The notes: generated by a model from the sequence alone, not told the origin. A stretch of DNA of 64,000 nt from Candidatus Zhuqueibacterota bacterium (GCA_016928775.1 JAFGKD010000033.1:156761-220760); one strand, 5' to 3'; numbered from the stretch's first letter, positions 8,565 through 18,457 are shown. A program made the numbers and translations.

Positions 8565-10408
8565 TTTTTTTCTTCCAGTTTTCTCACTCGTTCTCGAGCT
8601 TTTTCAAGATAAATACTGCCGGGAAACTCTAAAAGTATTTTTTCATAGTGCTCCTGCGCCAAAAGGTCCTCAGCCAGCTCTTTTTCATAGATTTCGGCGA
8701 CACCCAACAAAGCTTGATCTCGAAAAAAACTCCCGCTATCCGCATAAACACTGTTTAAAGCGTAAATAGCAGGCTGGAAATCATTCAATTGTCGATAAAC
8801 ATCGGCCAGGAGTAGCCGCACTTCGCTGCGCAGTTGCGAATTCGGATTTTCCTGTAAATAGTGCTCCATGTCTTCTTTGGCGTCTTTATATCTCCGCTGT
8901 TTTATCTCAAGCGTGGCTTTCCCTAAAATGGCGAGTCCGGTAGAATCGTAGCTGTTATCTTGCAAAAGCATGCTTAATTCAAGCGCATCATTTTCAAGAA
9001 CATTCGGTTGTGCGTTCGGGGCGACAACATCGGAGAATTCCTCCAGATAGCTAAGGCTGCGCTTTGGCTGTTTTTTATAAAATTCCAAATAGGCGAGTTG
9101 CAGAAGACAGGCAGGCTTTAGCTCCGCTTCTCGAGCGGCTTTTGCATAGGCCTGGCGTAAATTGGCTTCTGCGGCTGACAAATCGTCTTTGGCTAATGCA
9201 CAATCTGCCAGACGAAACAGCGTCTCGATTTGATAGCGGATTTGTGGATACTCCTTGAGGGCGCGGCTGTAAGCTTTTTCTGCGCGTTCAATATCAAACA
9301 AGTTTGTAAAAGCTATATCGCCAATTTGCATCAGAGCGCGTCGCGCATCATTTGAGCCCCTGTTGGAATCAACAAAAAGCTGTAATGCATCCAGAGCCTG
9401 CTCATAATTTTGCTGCTGTGCATAAGCAGTTGCCAAACCCAATTTTGCGGCAGCCCGGTATTTGTCGTTCTCAAGCTCTTCAATAATAAATAAAAAAGCT
9501 TGCTTCGCATATTCGGTTGCACCGGCATTCAGAGCAGTTGAGGCAAATTCGTGTATATATTGACCATTTTGAAAGGTTTGGCCCATGAGCTCGGAATCGG
9601 AATGCGCAAGCCATTTTTCCCATTCAATAAAATGCAACAGGGCATTCTCATAATCCTGGGTGATCGTATAGGAATCGGCTAAAAACAGATGGATTGCCCA
9701 CGCGATTTCGTTTGATGACTTTGCCTGTTTGAGTTCCTTGATCAATGGCCCTATGTCATCCTGACTTTGGACAAAACGATGGAGCTCTGTGGATAAAAAC
9801 AACATTTGTTGTGGATGAACTTTCAGATAGCTCAAATATTCATCCACCAACTTGTCTTGCTGGTTCAAAATTTTATAGATATTGGCAAGCTCAAACATAA
9901 ACAGCGTGCTGTTTTTAAAATTTTTACGGGCAGTTAAATAAACATCCTCCGCCTCTTCGTAAAACTGGTTTTCAAGATAAACCTGACCAATCAGTGTATA
10001 AACGTTCTGATTTTTGGAATTTTCTTCTATCAATCGATCCCATGCTTTACGTGCGCCAGATTCATCACCTCGTTTGAACTGTATCCAGGCCAAATCGACC
10101 CGATATCGAATATCGCGACGCTTTTGCTCAAGAGAGCGAACAAGCTGTTCAAAACGGTCATAATCCTGAATCTGATCAAGGGTTCTCTTGGCGCCGAGAT
10201 AAGCACCCGTATCTTTTGGATCGGCAAGCGAGGCACGGATATAATAGTCCGCTGCGTTATCCATTTGTCCAGCGCCTTCAAACATTTGCGCCGTTCTCCT
10301 GAGCACTTTTGTTTCATTCTGATTGAGGACTTGCGAATGCGCTCGAGGATATCCGCATAAAAATAGTCCAGGCAAAATTAGATATATACTATTCCGTAGA
10401 AATATCAT
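8561..10408 (-). CDS. Exported tetratricopeptide-repeat protein
   Basis: 615 aa with an N-terminal signal peptide (about 1-25, 'YLILPGLFLCGYPRAHSQ'). The rest is almost entirely TPR helices. Clear repeats include 'AADYYIRASLADPKDTGAYL', 'VYTLIGQVYLENQFYEEAE', 'AKLGLATAYAQQQNYEQAL', 'LFRLADCALAKDDLSAAEAN', 'ALLGVAEIYEKELAEDLL' and a final repeat just before the C-terminus. It is probably a periplasmic scaffold. It overlaps the DUF4175 gene by 20 nt upstream and the amidotransferase-like gene by 4 nt downstream, so the four genes are translationally chained. No enzymatic motif is seen. Confidence 0.75.
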   Translation of the reverse strand: MIFLRNSIYLILPGLFLCGYPRAHSQVLNQNETKVLRRTAQMFEGAGQMDNAADYYIRASLADPKDTGAYLGAKRTLDQIQDYDRFEQLVRSLEQKRRDIRYRVDLAWIQFKRGDESGARKAWDRLIEENSKNQNVYTLIGQVYLENQFYEEAEDVYLTARKNFKNSTLFMFELANIYKILNQQDKLVDEYLSYLKVHPQQMLFLSTELHRFVQSQDDIGPLIKELKQAKSSNEIAWAIHLFLADSYTITQDYENALLHFIEWEKWLAHSDSELMGQTFQNGQYIHEFASTALNAGATEYAKQAFLFIIEELENDKYRAAAKLGLATAYAQQQNYEQALDALQLFVDSNRGSNDARRALMQIGDIAFTNLFDIERAEKAYSRALKEYPQIRYQIETLFRLADCALAKDDLSAAEANLRQAYAKAAREAELKPACLLQLAYLEFYKKQPKRSLSYLEEFSDVVAPNAQPNVLENDALELSMLLQDNSYDSTGLAILGKATLEIKQRRYKDAKEDMEHYLQENPNSQLRSEVRLLLADVYRQLNDFQPAIYALNSVYADSGSFFRDQALLGVAEIYEKELAEDLLAQEHYEKILLEFPGSIYLEKARERVRKLEEKK

Positions 10409-13400
10409 GTTCCGTCAGAGCCTTGAAATATTCTTCAATAACTTTTAAATAATCTCGACTGTAGCCTTCCTTCTTGGCGCGCAGCAGGTCTTGTTCAAGT
10501 TGATTTTTCCGCTCACCAAGATCAGCAGGAAGGGCATCAGGGCTTGTGGTTACGTAGTTTTTTCCTGTTTCCGCTTTTCGTTCGCGACTAAACTCCCGCC
10601 GGTGTACGGACTTTTGCGCGTCTAACATTCTCGAAAGTATTCGATTCTGCCGATTGATCGTATCTCGCGAAATATTGTTATTGGCAAAATCCTGCTCGAC
10701 TTTTTTCATATCCTCGGCAATTTTGTCCAGACTGCCCAACACTTCTGACATCCCCTCTGCTTCGCGGGCTAACTCTTCCATGGATTTTCGCACCTGCCGT
10801 TGCTCGGCCGCAAGTCGCGCCAATGCCGCTTGTTGGCCGAGACTTAATTGCCCGTTTGAACCCGCTTGCGGTGTCTGCTGGTTGATTTGGCCTTGCGCGC
10901 CCGCCAATTGTTGCATCTGCTGCAGAAATTGCTGATAGCTCATGCCACCGCTACCGCCTTGCTGTTGCATATTTTGCATGGATTGCTGCATACGTCGAAT
11001 TGCTGAATTGATGTTCGCCATTGAAGAACCCTGGTTTTCTGAGGCATTGCTTGCATTACGATTCTCCATTTCGCGAAGTGCCGTATCCATATGAGCCATG
11101 GCTTTGCCCAGGGATTGACTAACCTGCGGATCAATGCCGAAACTCTCATTCATGACAGCCGACATCTCATCGGTCACTCGATCGAGTCCCGAGGCAATTT
11201 CTTGCTGTCGATTCGCCAATTCCGGATACTCGGAACTGTTTCTCGCTACATCTCGTGTCTGTTGCATGAGCTCTTCTTGCTGCTTGGATAATTGCAGTAA
11301 TTCACGACTCAGCTTGCGCATAGCCTGCATCGCCTGACGCTGCATCTCCCCACTCATCATCTGCTTGGCCATCTCCAGGTTACTCGCCATTTTTTCAAAC
11401 GATTTTTGAATGTTCGATGACGTTTTCGGCGCGGCAGCCATCTGGTTTTGTGCTAACATGTTTTGCAAGGCATCCAGATTTTCCTGAAAATTTTGGCTCT
11501 GCATCTCGGCTGCTGCATCGTTTATTTGTTCAGACGGCAGCATCGGGATTTCTTTTGACTCGCGCTGCAACTCATCAAGGACTTGCGACAGTGCATCAGC
11601 ATCCTGGTTGATGCGTTCCTGCTCCTTTTGCAAGCGCTCGTGCTCTGCCTGCTGTTTCTGCGATCCCTCTGTAATATCCGATTGTCGGTCCGCCAGGTCT
11701 TGCGCCATTTTAAGCGCCTGGTCGAGCTTTTGCTCGGCCTTTAATTTTTTTAACAATGAAATAGTCCGGTCCAGCGCCTTATTATAGTCATCGGCGTTCA
11801 ATTTTAATTTTTCCATCGCCTGGCGAATCATTTCCTCGTTCAGGTTTTGCATGGCTTCCGACATTTTGCGCATGGTATCTTCAAGTTCAGGCGTCATCAA
11901 ATCTTGATAGAGCTGCTGGATTTCCTGGAATTTTTCAATTGTCTCCGCAGTGAAAAGGTCGTTTTTTTCCATTTTTTCGATCATTTCATCCAGTTGCTGC
12001 GTCATCTGTTCGATCTGCTGTTCTATATCCCGCTGTTGCTGCACGGCTTCGTCGATCTCTTGCTTTTGTTGCCAATCCATCTCGATCGTTCGCTTCATTT
12101 CGAGAGTAAGATCGTCCAGCTTGTTTTGCAGCGCTCTGGTTTTTTCCAGCGTCTCTTCAAAAGAGGTTGTCACTTCATCCTGATCGTTTGCCATTTCTTC
12201 GTACATTTCGTAGAGAGATGGAAATCGCGCCCGATAGACTGTGCTGCGAGCGCTTTTCGGACCGCTTATCATATCAGCATCGTAAACCTGGACAAAATAG
12301 ACGAGTACATCCGTTGGAAACATATCAAGTTGTGACAAATCCCAGTTCAACATGACGCGCAACAGGTCTTCACCGTAATTGAAATCCTGTATATCACTGT
12401 AGACAAACCGGCTCGAATCGATATCGCCCTCACCACCCGGAATGAGCTGATAAGCCAGACGAAGCTGCGATATCCCAAAATCATCCTCGGCTTCAATGGC
12501 GAGAGGAATAGTCATATCCTCCTCGAGATCAATATCTTTGCCGGGTCTGATAATCCGAACAATCGGGAAATTATCCGGGATAACATTGATTTGGTATTTT
12601 ATCGGCGACAGACTGCTATAGCCATCCTGATCCATAAGATGAATTGTATAAAAATCATCTCGTGAAACGTTAAATGCTGCAGCAATTCTACGCCCTTGCA
12701 TTGCCAGGTCGCTTTTTTGCTCATCGGAAAAAAGCAAATAGCCGGATGACAGATTCTTGTTTGCCAAGCCGGACAGGCTTATTTTAGAACCCTTGAGTGC
12801 ACTTATATCGCCAATATTCTCCTCCAGAATATAGGGATCAATATTGGCGTAAGCTGGAGGTTCAATTTTCACATTGAGAGAGCGTAGAACAGGCCGTTCA
12901 ATGGGAAATATCGAATGAACCGGGGAAGCAAAATCCTGGAAAAAAAATGAATATCGCAAGCTATCGCGGACATTGCTGATTGTATAAGTAAAAGAATCTG
13001 ATTTTGCTCTGTTCAAATCTATTTTGTTTTCGCCAAACCTGTTTTGTAATTTAAGGGAGAGAGACATCACTGTTGTATCAGAGACCCATGCGCTCACCAA
13101 CACATCATCACCTTTTATGACTTGTGTATCCCCTGGTTTGACAACAAAAGTGATGGCTGGTCTGATCACAAAATTTTGCCGTGGATGAACAAGCCGAAAA
13201 AAGCCCGCCGAAAAAAATGAGCCAAAAGAGAAAACTGGAACGAGTGTAAAAAGTGCAACACCAGCGGCGTATCGAACCGCGTTTTTCACTTTTTGAGTTT
13301 CAACTTTGGCGCTAAAGCGTTCCCGGGCAAGAATATCACCCACCTGTGACAACGCGGCCTCGATCAAAGAAATGGAGTATTTATCTCTATCTCGTTCAAA

Positions 13401-13760
13401 GTTCTCATACAACTGGAGAGCGTTCACCAATCGATCATCAATATTTTTATAATAGCGTCCCACTCTCAGCGCAATGGCAACCATATCCGGATGAAACAAC
13501 GACAAAAAATATCGTATGGCTCGACCCAGGAATAAAAATCCGAGCACTGCGATCATGAGCAACAGGACACTGAGGGAAACGGTGCGTCCGGCAACGGATA
13601 ACTGAAAGGCAGACTCCAGCAGTACAAATAGAAAAACAGCCGGTGCTGCAGCCATGAGGAAATAGAGAACTTGTCTCAGCGCCTGTAGACTTTTATCTTT
13701 GCGATGGTACGATTTGAGATTGGCGACAAGCTTGTCATATGTTGGCGTATTTTGCTTCAT
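10389..13760 (-). CDS. Large membrane-anchored coiled-coil protein, DUF4175-like
   Basis: 1123 aa. The N-terminus has hydrophobic segments at about 29-50 and 60-78 and another at about 165-190, giving a membrane anchor. A beta-rich region (about 200-500) with Ig-like strands follows ('PPAYANIDPYILEE', 'AIEAEDDFGISQLRLAYQLIPGG'). The last 600 residues are an exceptionally Gln/Met/Glu-rich coiled coil with many QQ and MQ runs ('QQQRDIEQQIEQMTQQLDEM', 'MQQSMQNMQQQ'). This architecture matches DUF4175 proteins of FCB bacteria, function unknown. It overlaps the DUF4159 gene by 4 nt. The coiled coil could reach tens of nanometres across the periplasm, but that is inference. Confidence 0.7.
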   Translation of the reverse strand: MKQNTPTYDKLVANLKSYHRKDKSLQALRQVLYFLMAAAPAVFLFVLLESAFQLSVAGRTVSLSVLLLMIAVLGFLFLGRAIRYFLSLFHPDMVAIALRVGRYYKNIDDRLVNALQLYENFERDRDKYSISLIEAALSQVGDILARERFSAKVETQKVKNAVRYAAGVALFTLVPVFSFGSFFSAGFFRLVHPRQNFVIRPAITFVVKPGDTQVIKGDDVLVSAWVSDTTVMSLSLKLQNRFGENKIDLNRAKSDSFTYTISNVRDSLRYSFFFQDFASPVHSIFPIERPVLRSLNVKIEPPAYANIDPYILEENIGDISALKGSKISLSGLANKNLSSGYLLFSDEQKSDLAMQGRRIAAAFNVSRDDFYTIHLMDQDGYSSLSPIKYQINVIPDNFPIVRIIRPGKDIDLEEDMTIPLAIEAEDDFGISQLRLAYQLIPGGEGDIDSSRFVYSDIQDFNYGEDLLRVMLNWDLSQLDMFPTDVLVYFVQVYDADMISGPKSARSTVYRARFPSLYEMYEEMANDQDEVTTSFEETLEKTRALQNKLDDLTLEMKRTIEMDWQQKQEIDEAVQQQRDIEQQIEQMTQQLDEMIEKMEKNDLFTAETIEKFQEIQQLYQDLMTPELEDTMRKMSEAMQNLNEEMIRQAMEKLKLNADDYNKALDRTISLLKKLKAEQKLDQALKMAQDLADRQSDITEGSQKQQAEHERLQKEQERINQDADALSQVLDELQRESKEIPMLPSEQINDAAAEMQSQNFQENLDALQNMLAQNQMAAAPKTSSNIQKSFEKMASNLEMAKQMMSGEMQRQAMQAMRKLSRELLQLSKQQEELMQQTRDVARNSSEYPELANRQQEIASGLDRVTDEMSAVMNESFGIDPQVSQSLGKAMAHMDTALREMENRNASNASENQGSSMANINSAIRRMQQSMQNMQQQGGSGGMSYQQFLQQMQQLAGAQGQINQQTPQAGSNGQLSLGQQAALARLAAEQRQVRKSMEELAREAEGMSEVLGSLDKIAEDMKKVEQDFANNNISRDTINRQNRILSRMLDAQKSVHRREFSRERKAETGKNYVTTSPDALPADLGERKNQLEQDLLRAKKEGYSRDYLKVIEEYFKALTEHDISTE

Positions 13761-14437
13761 TGTGTCAAAGCGTAAATAATGATATTTGTACCCATTTCAA
13801 ATGCTTTTTCGCGAACCGGCTGGGGATCGCCATGTACATCCTGATCAGCCCAGCCGTCTGAAATATTTGTGTTAAAGCTGTAAAACACGACCATACGTCC
13901 CTCGTGAAAATAAGCGTAGGCGCGTGGCGGCCCACCGTCGTGCTCGTGAATTTTTGGCAGGCCGTTGGGAAACTCAAAATGACTAAAAAATATATCGTGC
14001 GAAAACGGCACCTCAACCATTTCCTTGTCCGGGAACACTTTATGCATCTCGCGACGAAAATATTGATCCATTCCGTAATCGTCATCAGCGAACAGAAATC
14101 CACCGCTTTTGAGATAGTTGGACAGTCTCTCGATTTCGCCAGTCGAAAAAGATATACGACCGTGTCCGGTCATAAACAGAAATGGATAAGAAAAGAGGTC
14201 TTCGTCCATAAGCGAGACACGGCGCTCCTCTTGCGCAACATTGATTGTAGCGTGTTGTCGAAGAAAATCCAGCATATTGGGAATAATTGACGGGTCATTA
14301 TACCAGTCACCACCGCCACCATATTTCAACCTCGCAATGGTAAAGTGACTCGAAAAAGCTTTTTCTTGCGCCCGTATGCGACTACAACACGAACACACGC
14401 CCAGAAAAATAACAATACTATAGAGAACATTCTTCAT
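13757..14437 (-). CDS. DUF4159 domain-containing exported protein
   Basis: 226 aa. A short signal sequence occupies about 1-23 (VLYSIVIFLGVCSCCSRIRA; a Cys cluster could also be a lipobox). The DUF4159 domain starts at 'FTIARLKYGGGGDWYNDPS'. It contains 'PFLFMTGHGRISFSTGEIERLSNYLKSGGFLFADDDYG', a flavodoxin/ThuA-like core, and 'VFYSFNTNISDGWAD' near the end. The family is widespread, often next to MoxR/DUF58 or DUF4175 genes; biochemical function unknown. It is the first gene of a four-gene overlapping set and lies just after a terminator hairpin that separates it from surA. Confidence 0.85.
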   Translation of the reverse strand: MKNVLYSIVIFLGVCSCCSRIRAQEKAFSSHFTIARLKYGGGGDWYNDPSIIPNMLDFLRQHATINVAQEERRVSLMDEDLFSYPFLFMTGHGRISFSTGEIERLSNYLKSGGFLFADDDYGMDQYFRREMHKVFPDKEMVEVPFSHDIFFSHFEFPNGLPKIHEHDGGPPRAYAYFHEGRMVVFYSFNTNISDGWADQDVHGDPQPVREKAFEMGTNIIIYALTQ

Positions 14438-14469
14438 ATTTGCTCAGTATCAACAATCAGGCCATAATC

Positions 14470-14495
14470 AAAAAAGCCGGCAAGTAACCGGCTTT
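14470..14495 (-). terminator. Rho-independent terminator after the parvulin operon
   Basis: On the minus strand AAAGCCGG, a 7-nt loop and CCGGCTTT form an 8-bp stem that runs into a T stretch. It lies 22 nt after the surA-like stop codon and 33 nt before the DUF4159 start, so it separates the two operons. Confidence 0.75.
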
Positions 14496-14516
14496 CTTTT
14501 TGTGGACACTTTGGAT

Positions 14517-15812
14517 TTACATCAAGGATTCATCTTTATACTCGATATATATTTCCTTTTTCATCTGATCGATCCACTTTTTCAGTTCTTGTTGCTTTTT
14601 ATATTGAAGTGCCATTTCCTGAATTTGATCATAATCCTTGTCAAAGTCGATTTCACGGGCGTCTTCTCTGGAATTTAGCTTCAGGATATGAAAGCCGTAT
14701 TCTGTTTTGACCGGTTCACTTATCTCGCCGACCTCAACATCGTCTAATGCAAAAACAAATTCTTTCGCCATACTACGCAACTGATCAACCTCGAAAGTTC
14801 CCAGGTGTCCTCGGTCATTTTTGGTTGATGCATCATCTGAATATTGCTCAACCATTTCGACAAAATCAGCGCCATTAACGAGCTGGCCATGAATGCTTTT
14901 AATTTTTTCGGCTGCTGCAATTTGGTCTTCCTGGGTGGGCTTTATGCTGATTAAAATATGACGCGTATGAATTTTCTCACCGCGCTTTTCTTCCAATTTA
15001 ATAATATGAAAGCCAAATTGACTTTCAACAATATCAGAAATTTCACCCGGCTGAAGCGCAAAAGCGGCTTCGGCGTATTCTCGCACAAAATCCTCTCTCG
15101 CCATAAAGCCGAGATCTCCGCCGCGCTGGGCTGAGGCCTGATCATCCGACGTAGTGCGCGCTAATTCCGCAAAATCCTCTCCATCCAAAAGGCGCTTGCG
15201 GATATTGATCGCCTTTTCCATTGCTTCGATACGTGCTTTTTCACCGGGTTTTGCTTCAATGATAATATGACTAATATCGATAGTTTCATTTCTCCGTCCC
15301 AGGGAATCCTTCATTGTCCGATAAAAATCTTTGACTTCACGTCGATTCACGCTGACATTCATAAGCTTTTGATCTTGCACAGCTTTGGCGCGCAGTTCTT
15401 TTTCAATATCTTCGCGGTAATTACGTCGAATGCGCGACAGCGGCATACCAAAAACCTCCTCCAGCTTTTCCTGGCCGCCAGCTTGCTGAATGGCTGTTTG
15501 CATTTGTTGTTCGAGGTAAGCTTCAATCTGCCGTTCTTCCGCTTCGATCGTATCTTTGTCGGCTTGAATCACCAACAATTCTTTCGTCACAATGTTTTGT
15601 GCGGCAATTTTTCGAAATTCCATAAATTTTTCCTGATTCTTCGACGGATCAATGCCGAGCTGGGCCGTCATCAACCAGGCCATTTGGGTCACTTCAGATT
15701 CAAGGATAATCTCATCGTCCACTATGGCGACGATTCGATCAAGTAACTCCTGACCCTGACCATGAATCCCAAAAAGGAGTATGCATATGAAAAATTTTGC
15801 AAAAATCTTCAT
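14517..15812 (-). CDS. Periplasmic peptidylprolyl isomerase, SurA-like
   Basis: 431 aa with a signal peptide (about 1-20, 'FFICILLFGIHGQGQ'). The SurA N-terminal domain starts 'LLDRIVAIVDDEIILESEVTQM'. Two parvulin domains follow: one around 'ISHIIIEAKPGEKARIEAM' to 'GEISDIVESQFGFHIIKLEE', the second around 'THRHILIS'-like 'IHTRHILISIKPTQ' to 'KTEYGFHILKLN'. SurA is a periplasmic chaperone for outer-membrane beta-barrel proteins. It starts after a GAGAGA ribosome site 3 nt downstream of another parvulin gene. Architecture and length match SurA (E. coli 428 aa). Confidence 0.88.
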   Translation of the reverse strand: MKIFAKFFICILLFGIHGQGQELLDRIVAIVDDEIILESEVTQMAWLMTAQLGIDPSKNQEKFMEFRKIAAQNIVTKELLVIQADKDTIEAEERQIEAYLEQQMQTAIQQAGGQEKLEEVFGMPLSRIRRNYREDIEKELRAKAVQDQKLMNVSVNRREVKDFYRTMKDSLGRRNETIDISHIIIEAKPGEKARIEAMEKAINIRKRLLDGEDFAELARTTSDDQASAQRGGDLGFMAREDFVREYAEAAFALQPGEISDIVESQFGFHIIKLEEKRGEKIHTRHILISIKPTQEDQIAAAEKIKSIHGQLVNGADFVEMVEQYSDDASTKNDRGHLGTFEVDQLRSMAKEFVFALDDVEVGEISEPVKTEYGFHILKLNSREDAREIDFDKDYDQIQEMALQYKKQQELKKWIDQMKKEIYIEYKDESLM

Positions 15813-15815
15813 TTT

Positions 15816-16676
15816 TTATCTCTCTAAATTCAATGAATCCAGATAATTCCAATTGATCTCAACCCGATAATGTTCTTGAAGTTGCTTCAAAAGATTTTTA
15901 TAAGTATCTTCTCGGGTTTTTGCTCTAATCCTCCACTCAATTAAATCCTTTACTTCTTCAAATGTCTGCTCTTCACCTTTTTTGCGAACCCCAAGAACAA
16001 GAACAAGATAATAACCCAAAGAAGTTCTAATTGGAGTTGACACGGTGTTTATTGACAGCGACGCAAGTCTTGTTGCCACAGGATCGGGAAGCGCATTTGG
16101 CATGACCCAACCCAATTTGCCGCCGTTTTCCTTACTGGCATCTAACGACTGTTCTCTGGCAAGAGTTTCAAAATCCTCACCATTCAACAGGCTGCGTCGA
16201 ACGCGATAAGCCTCGGCAGATGATTCAACAAGTAAAAGCTGGACATTATAGAAATCATGCTCTCGAATAAATTCAGAAGACTTTTCCTTGTAATATGCTT
16301 CCATTTCTTTATTTGAGACAGAAATTTGGCTATCGATCTTTTCATGCAAATATGCCGCAACAATAAAATCCTTTTTCAGCTCATTGACTTTTTTTTGTAT
16401 ATCCGGATGTTTATCAAATTCATCTGTAACAGCCGCCTGATAGATCAGCTCCTTTTCGGACCACCGTTCGATGTAATTGGCAATTTGAGTTTTGGATATT
16501 TCGAGTCCCGGATTATCCATAATGAATACATTGAGGTCGCTCACATGCAATTTTTCTTTGCCAGAAGATACGACAACCGGAGAATCATTATTATTGCCCC
16601 CTCTTTCACCACATGAAACGAGACCAAGTGCGATACAGAGTAATGCAGCGTTAGCTATTTTTTTTTGACTCATCAT
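15816..16676 (-). CDS. Parvulin-type peptidylprolyl isomerase lipoprotein
   Basis: 286 aa. A signal sequence ends in a lipobox, LGLVSC at about residues 18-23, so the mature protein should be a lipoprotein. A single rotamase domain is visible around 'NVQLLLVESSAEAYRVRRSL', 'REQSLDASKENGGKLGWVMP' and 'PIRTSLGYYLVLVLGVRKKG'. It overlaps the preceding parvulin gene by 26 nt and precedes surA by 3 nt. Probably a PrsA-like foldase for secreted or outer-membrane proteins. Some parvulin consensus residues, such as the H of 'HIL', are replaced here ('VQLLLV'), so catalytic activity is uncertain. Confidence 0.82.
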   Translation of the reverse strand: MMSQKKIANAALLCIALGLVSCGERGGNNNDSPVVVSSGKEKLHVSDLNVFIMDNPGLEISKTQIANYIERWSEKELIYQAAVTDEFDKHPDIQKKVNELKKDFIVAAYLHEKIDSQISVSNKEMEAYYKEKSSEFIREHDFYNVQLLLVESSAEAYRVRRSLLNGEDFETLAREQSLDASKENGGKLGWVMPNALPDPVATRLASLSINTVSTPIRTSLGYYLVLVLGVRKKGEEQTFEEVKDLIEWRIRAKTREDTYKNLLKQLQEHYRVEINWNYLDSLNLER

Positions 16677-18393
16677 TCGTTATCTCAAATTGTTTCATGA
16701 TGACATGCGAAAATATGGCAATGGGATACTCCTGTCTCAGCTTTTCCAGCCATTCGTCATAAAGTTTATCCCTCAATTCGATTCGTTTTTCTCTTCGAAT
16801 ACCGGCCCGGACATCTTCAAAGGGCTTTAATTCTCCCGCTTGACGATCTCTTATCTTCACTATGGAGAAACGATTTTCATATTTAATTGGTTCCGAGATT
16901 TCACCCTGTTTTAGTCTGACAGCCGCTCGTCCGATCGAACCATATTGTCGCCAGGTTATAAATCCCAAAACACCTGCTTTTTCTTTGGTCTCCTGGCGCT
17001 CATTGAATTTCACTGCAAGACTATCAAAATTCTCCCCTGACATCGCTTTTTGATAGATGTCGTATGCAAGAGATGAATCCGAAACCAAAATTTCTTGAAC
17101 GTTTACCGAAATATCATTTTCATACCAGTGAAGATGTTCATTATAGTGTGCCAAGAGTTCTTCTTCAGGTATGTTCACATTATTGTCAACTTTGACACGA
17201 CGTATGCGTGCGATCATGCCGCTTTCTTTCTCTTGCCGAACAGATTTCTTGATGTCAGGGCGCAGGTGTACATATTTACTGTACCCATACTTTATAATTA
17301 AAACTCGCGGCACATTGCGATTCAGAAACTCGAGCACCGATGGCTTGGTATCCAAAGCTGGCCGACGCATGGGAGAAATTTCGTTATATGTTGTCAATAA
17401 ATTTTCGAATGTATAGGCACCGCCTTTGTAGACGGCTAATTGAAAATCGCGTTCTTCTGGAGATAACACGTCCAAAAATTGTTTTGGATCTCGACGCATA
17501 TTGACTTTATCTTTCCTATTTTTCTCTTGTATGACCAAAACAAGCGATAACAAACTGTCAATATTGTCCTCTATTATCTGTGCGTTATAACGATCTTCAA
17601 TTTTACGTCTGAACCTTCTGTAGGTGCTATCCAGTGCTGCCGCATTTTCGCGCATTAAACGTTGCCTTATTGATTCTTTTTCTTTTTCATATTGTTGTTG
17701 AGCCGCTTCACGTACCTGTTCCAATTTGATAATGTGCCATCCTTTTGCTGATTTGATGACCTCTGAAATCTGACCAACATGCAAACGCGATATTGTATCG
17801 AATATCTCTGCTCCCCATTCTTTGGGATCGTATTTGATAAATCCGAGGTCACCATTTTTGCCGGCACTTTTTGTATCTTTGGAATATTCACGCGCCAGCT
17901 CACCAAAATCTTCTCCCCGCAGAGCACGGCTGCGAATCTTTTTTAGGCTGGCTATCGTTTGTACAGAGTCAGCATTGAATGGCAAATAAATATGTCGTAC
18001 CCGCCATTCTTTGGAAAGCTTTTTATATCTTTCCCTGATCATGCTCTCTTTGACGATTCGGTCGATAATCTCATTATCAATGATGTGCGAATAAACTCTT
18101 CGAGCCTCAATATCTTTTATTCTTGACACCACAACGGAATCCTGATCAAAGCCGGATCTATAGGCATCACACAATTTCAATTTCTCTTCGACGAGCGTAT
18201 TGATGTGGGGTGAAATATCCGCCATACTGTTGGTAGCCCCTCCTCTACGACTTTCGATTAGCTCCTCAAGCTCCTGTAAATAAATGAGATAATTCCCCAC
18301 GCGCGCGATTGGCGTGGCTCGATTACAAGAGAAAAAAAATAACACAATCCCCATAAAAACAGCAAGATAAATCCATTTTGTTTTCTTCTTCAT
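16651..18393 (-). CDS. Two-domain parvulin peptidylprolyl isomerase lipoprotein
   Basis: 580 aa with a signal sequence ending in 'VLFFFSC' (lipobox near residue 23). Two parvulin modules are visible: about 130-230 ('VRHIYLPFNADSVQ', 'FGELAREYSKDTKSAGKNGDLGF', 'VIKSAKGWHIIKLEQVRE') and about 430-540 ('VNVQEILVSDSSLAYDI', 'AVKFNERQETKEKAGVLGFI', 'EPIKYENRFSIVKIRDR'). It is the first of three adjacent parvulin genes, which overlap or nearly abut. It probably acts in the periplasm, anchored to a membrane, in the folding of outer-membrane or type IX cargo (inference). Confidence 0.85.
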   Translation of the reverse strand: MKKKTKWIYLAVFMGIVLFFFSCNRATPIARVGNYLIYLQELEELIESRRGGATNSMADISPHINTLVEEKLKLCDAYRSGFDQDSVVVSRIKDIEARRVYSHIIDNEIIDRIVKESMIRERYKKLSKEWRVRHIYLPFNADSVQTIASLKKIRSRALRGEDFGELAREYSKDTKSAGKNGDLGFIKYDPKEWGAEIFDTISRLHVGQISEVIKSAKGWHIIKLEQVREAAQQQYEKEKESIRQRLMRENAAALDSTYRRFRRKIEDRYNAQIIEDNIDSLLSLVLVIQEKNRKDKVNMRRDPKQFLDVLSPEERDFQLAVYKGGAYTFENLLTTYNEISPMRRPALDTKPSVLEFLNRNVPRVLIIKYGYSKYVHLRPDIKKSVRQEKESGMIARIRRVKVDNNVNIPEEELLAHYNEHLHWYENDISVNVQEILVSDSSLAYDIYQKAMSGENFDSLAVKFNERQETKEKAGVLGFITWRQYGSIGRAAVRLKQGEISEPIKYENRFSIVKIRDRQAGELKPFEDVRAGIRREKRIELRDKLYDEWLEKLRQEYPIAIFSHVIMKQFEITNDESKKNS

Positions 18394-18457
18394 CGGGCCT
18401 TGTTCCTTTTCTGTCTATCTGTTTGTTTTATAGGCAATTAACTTAAAATTTACATAT

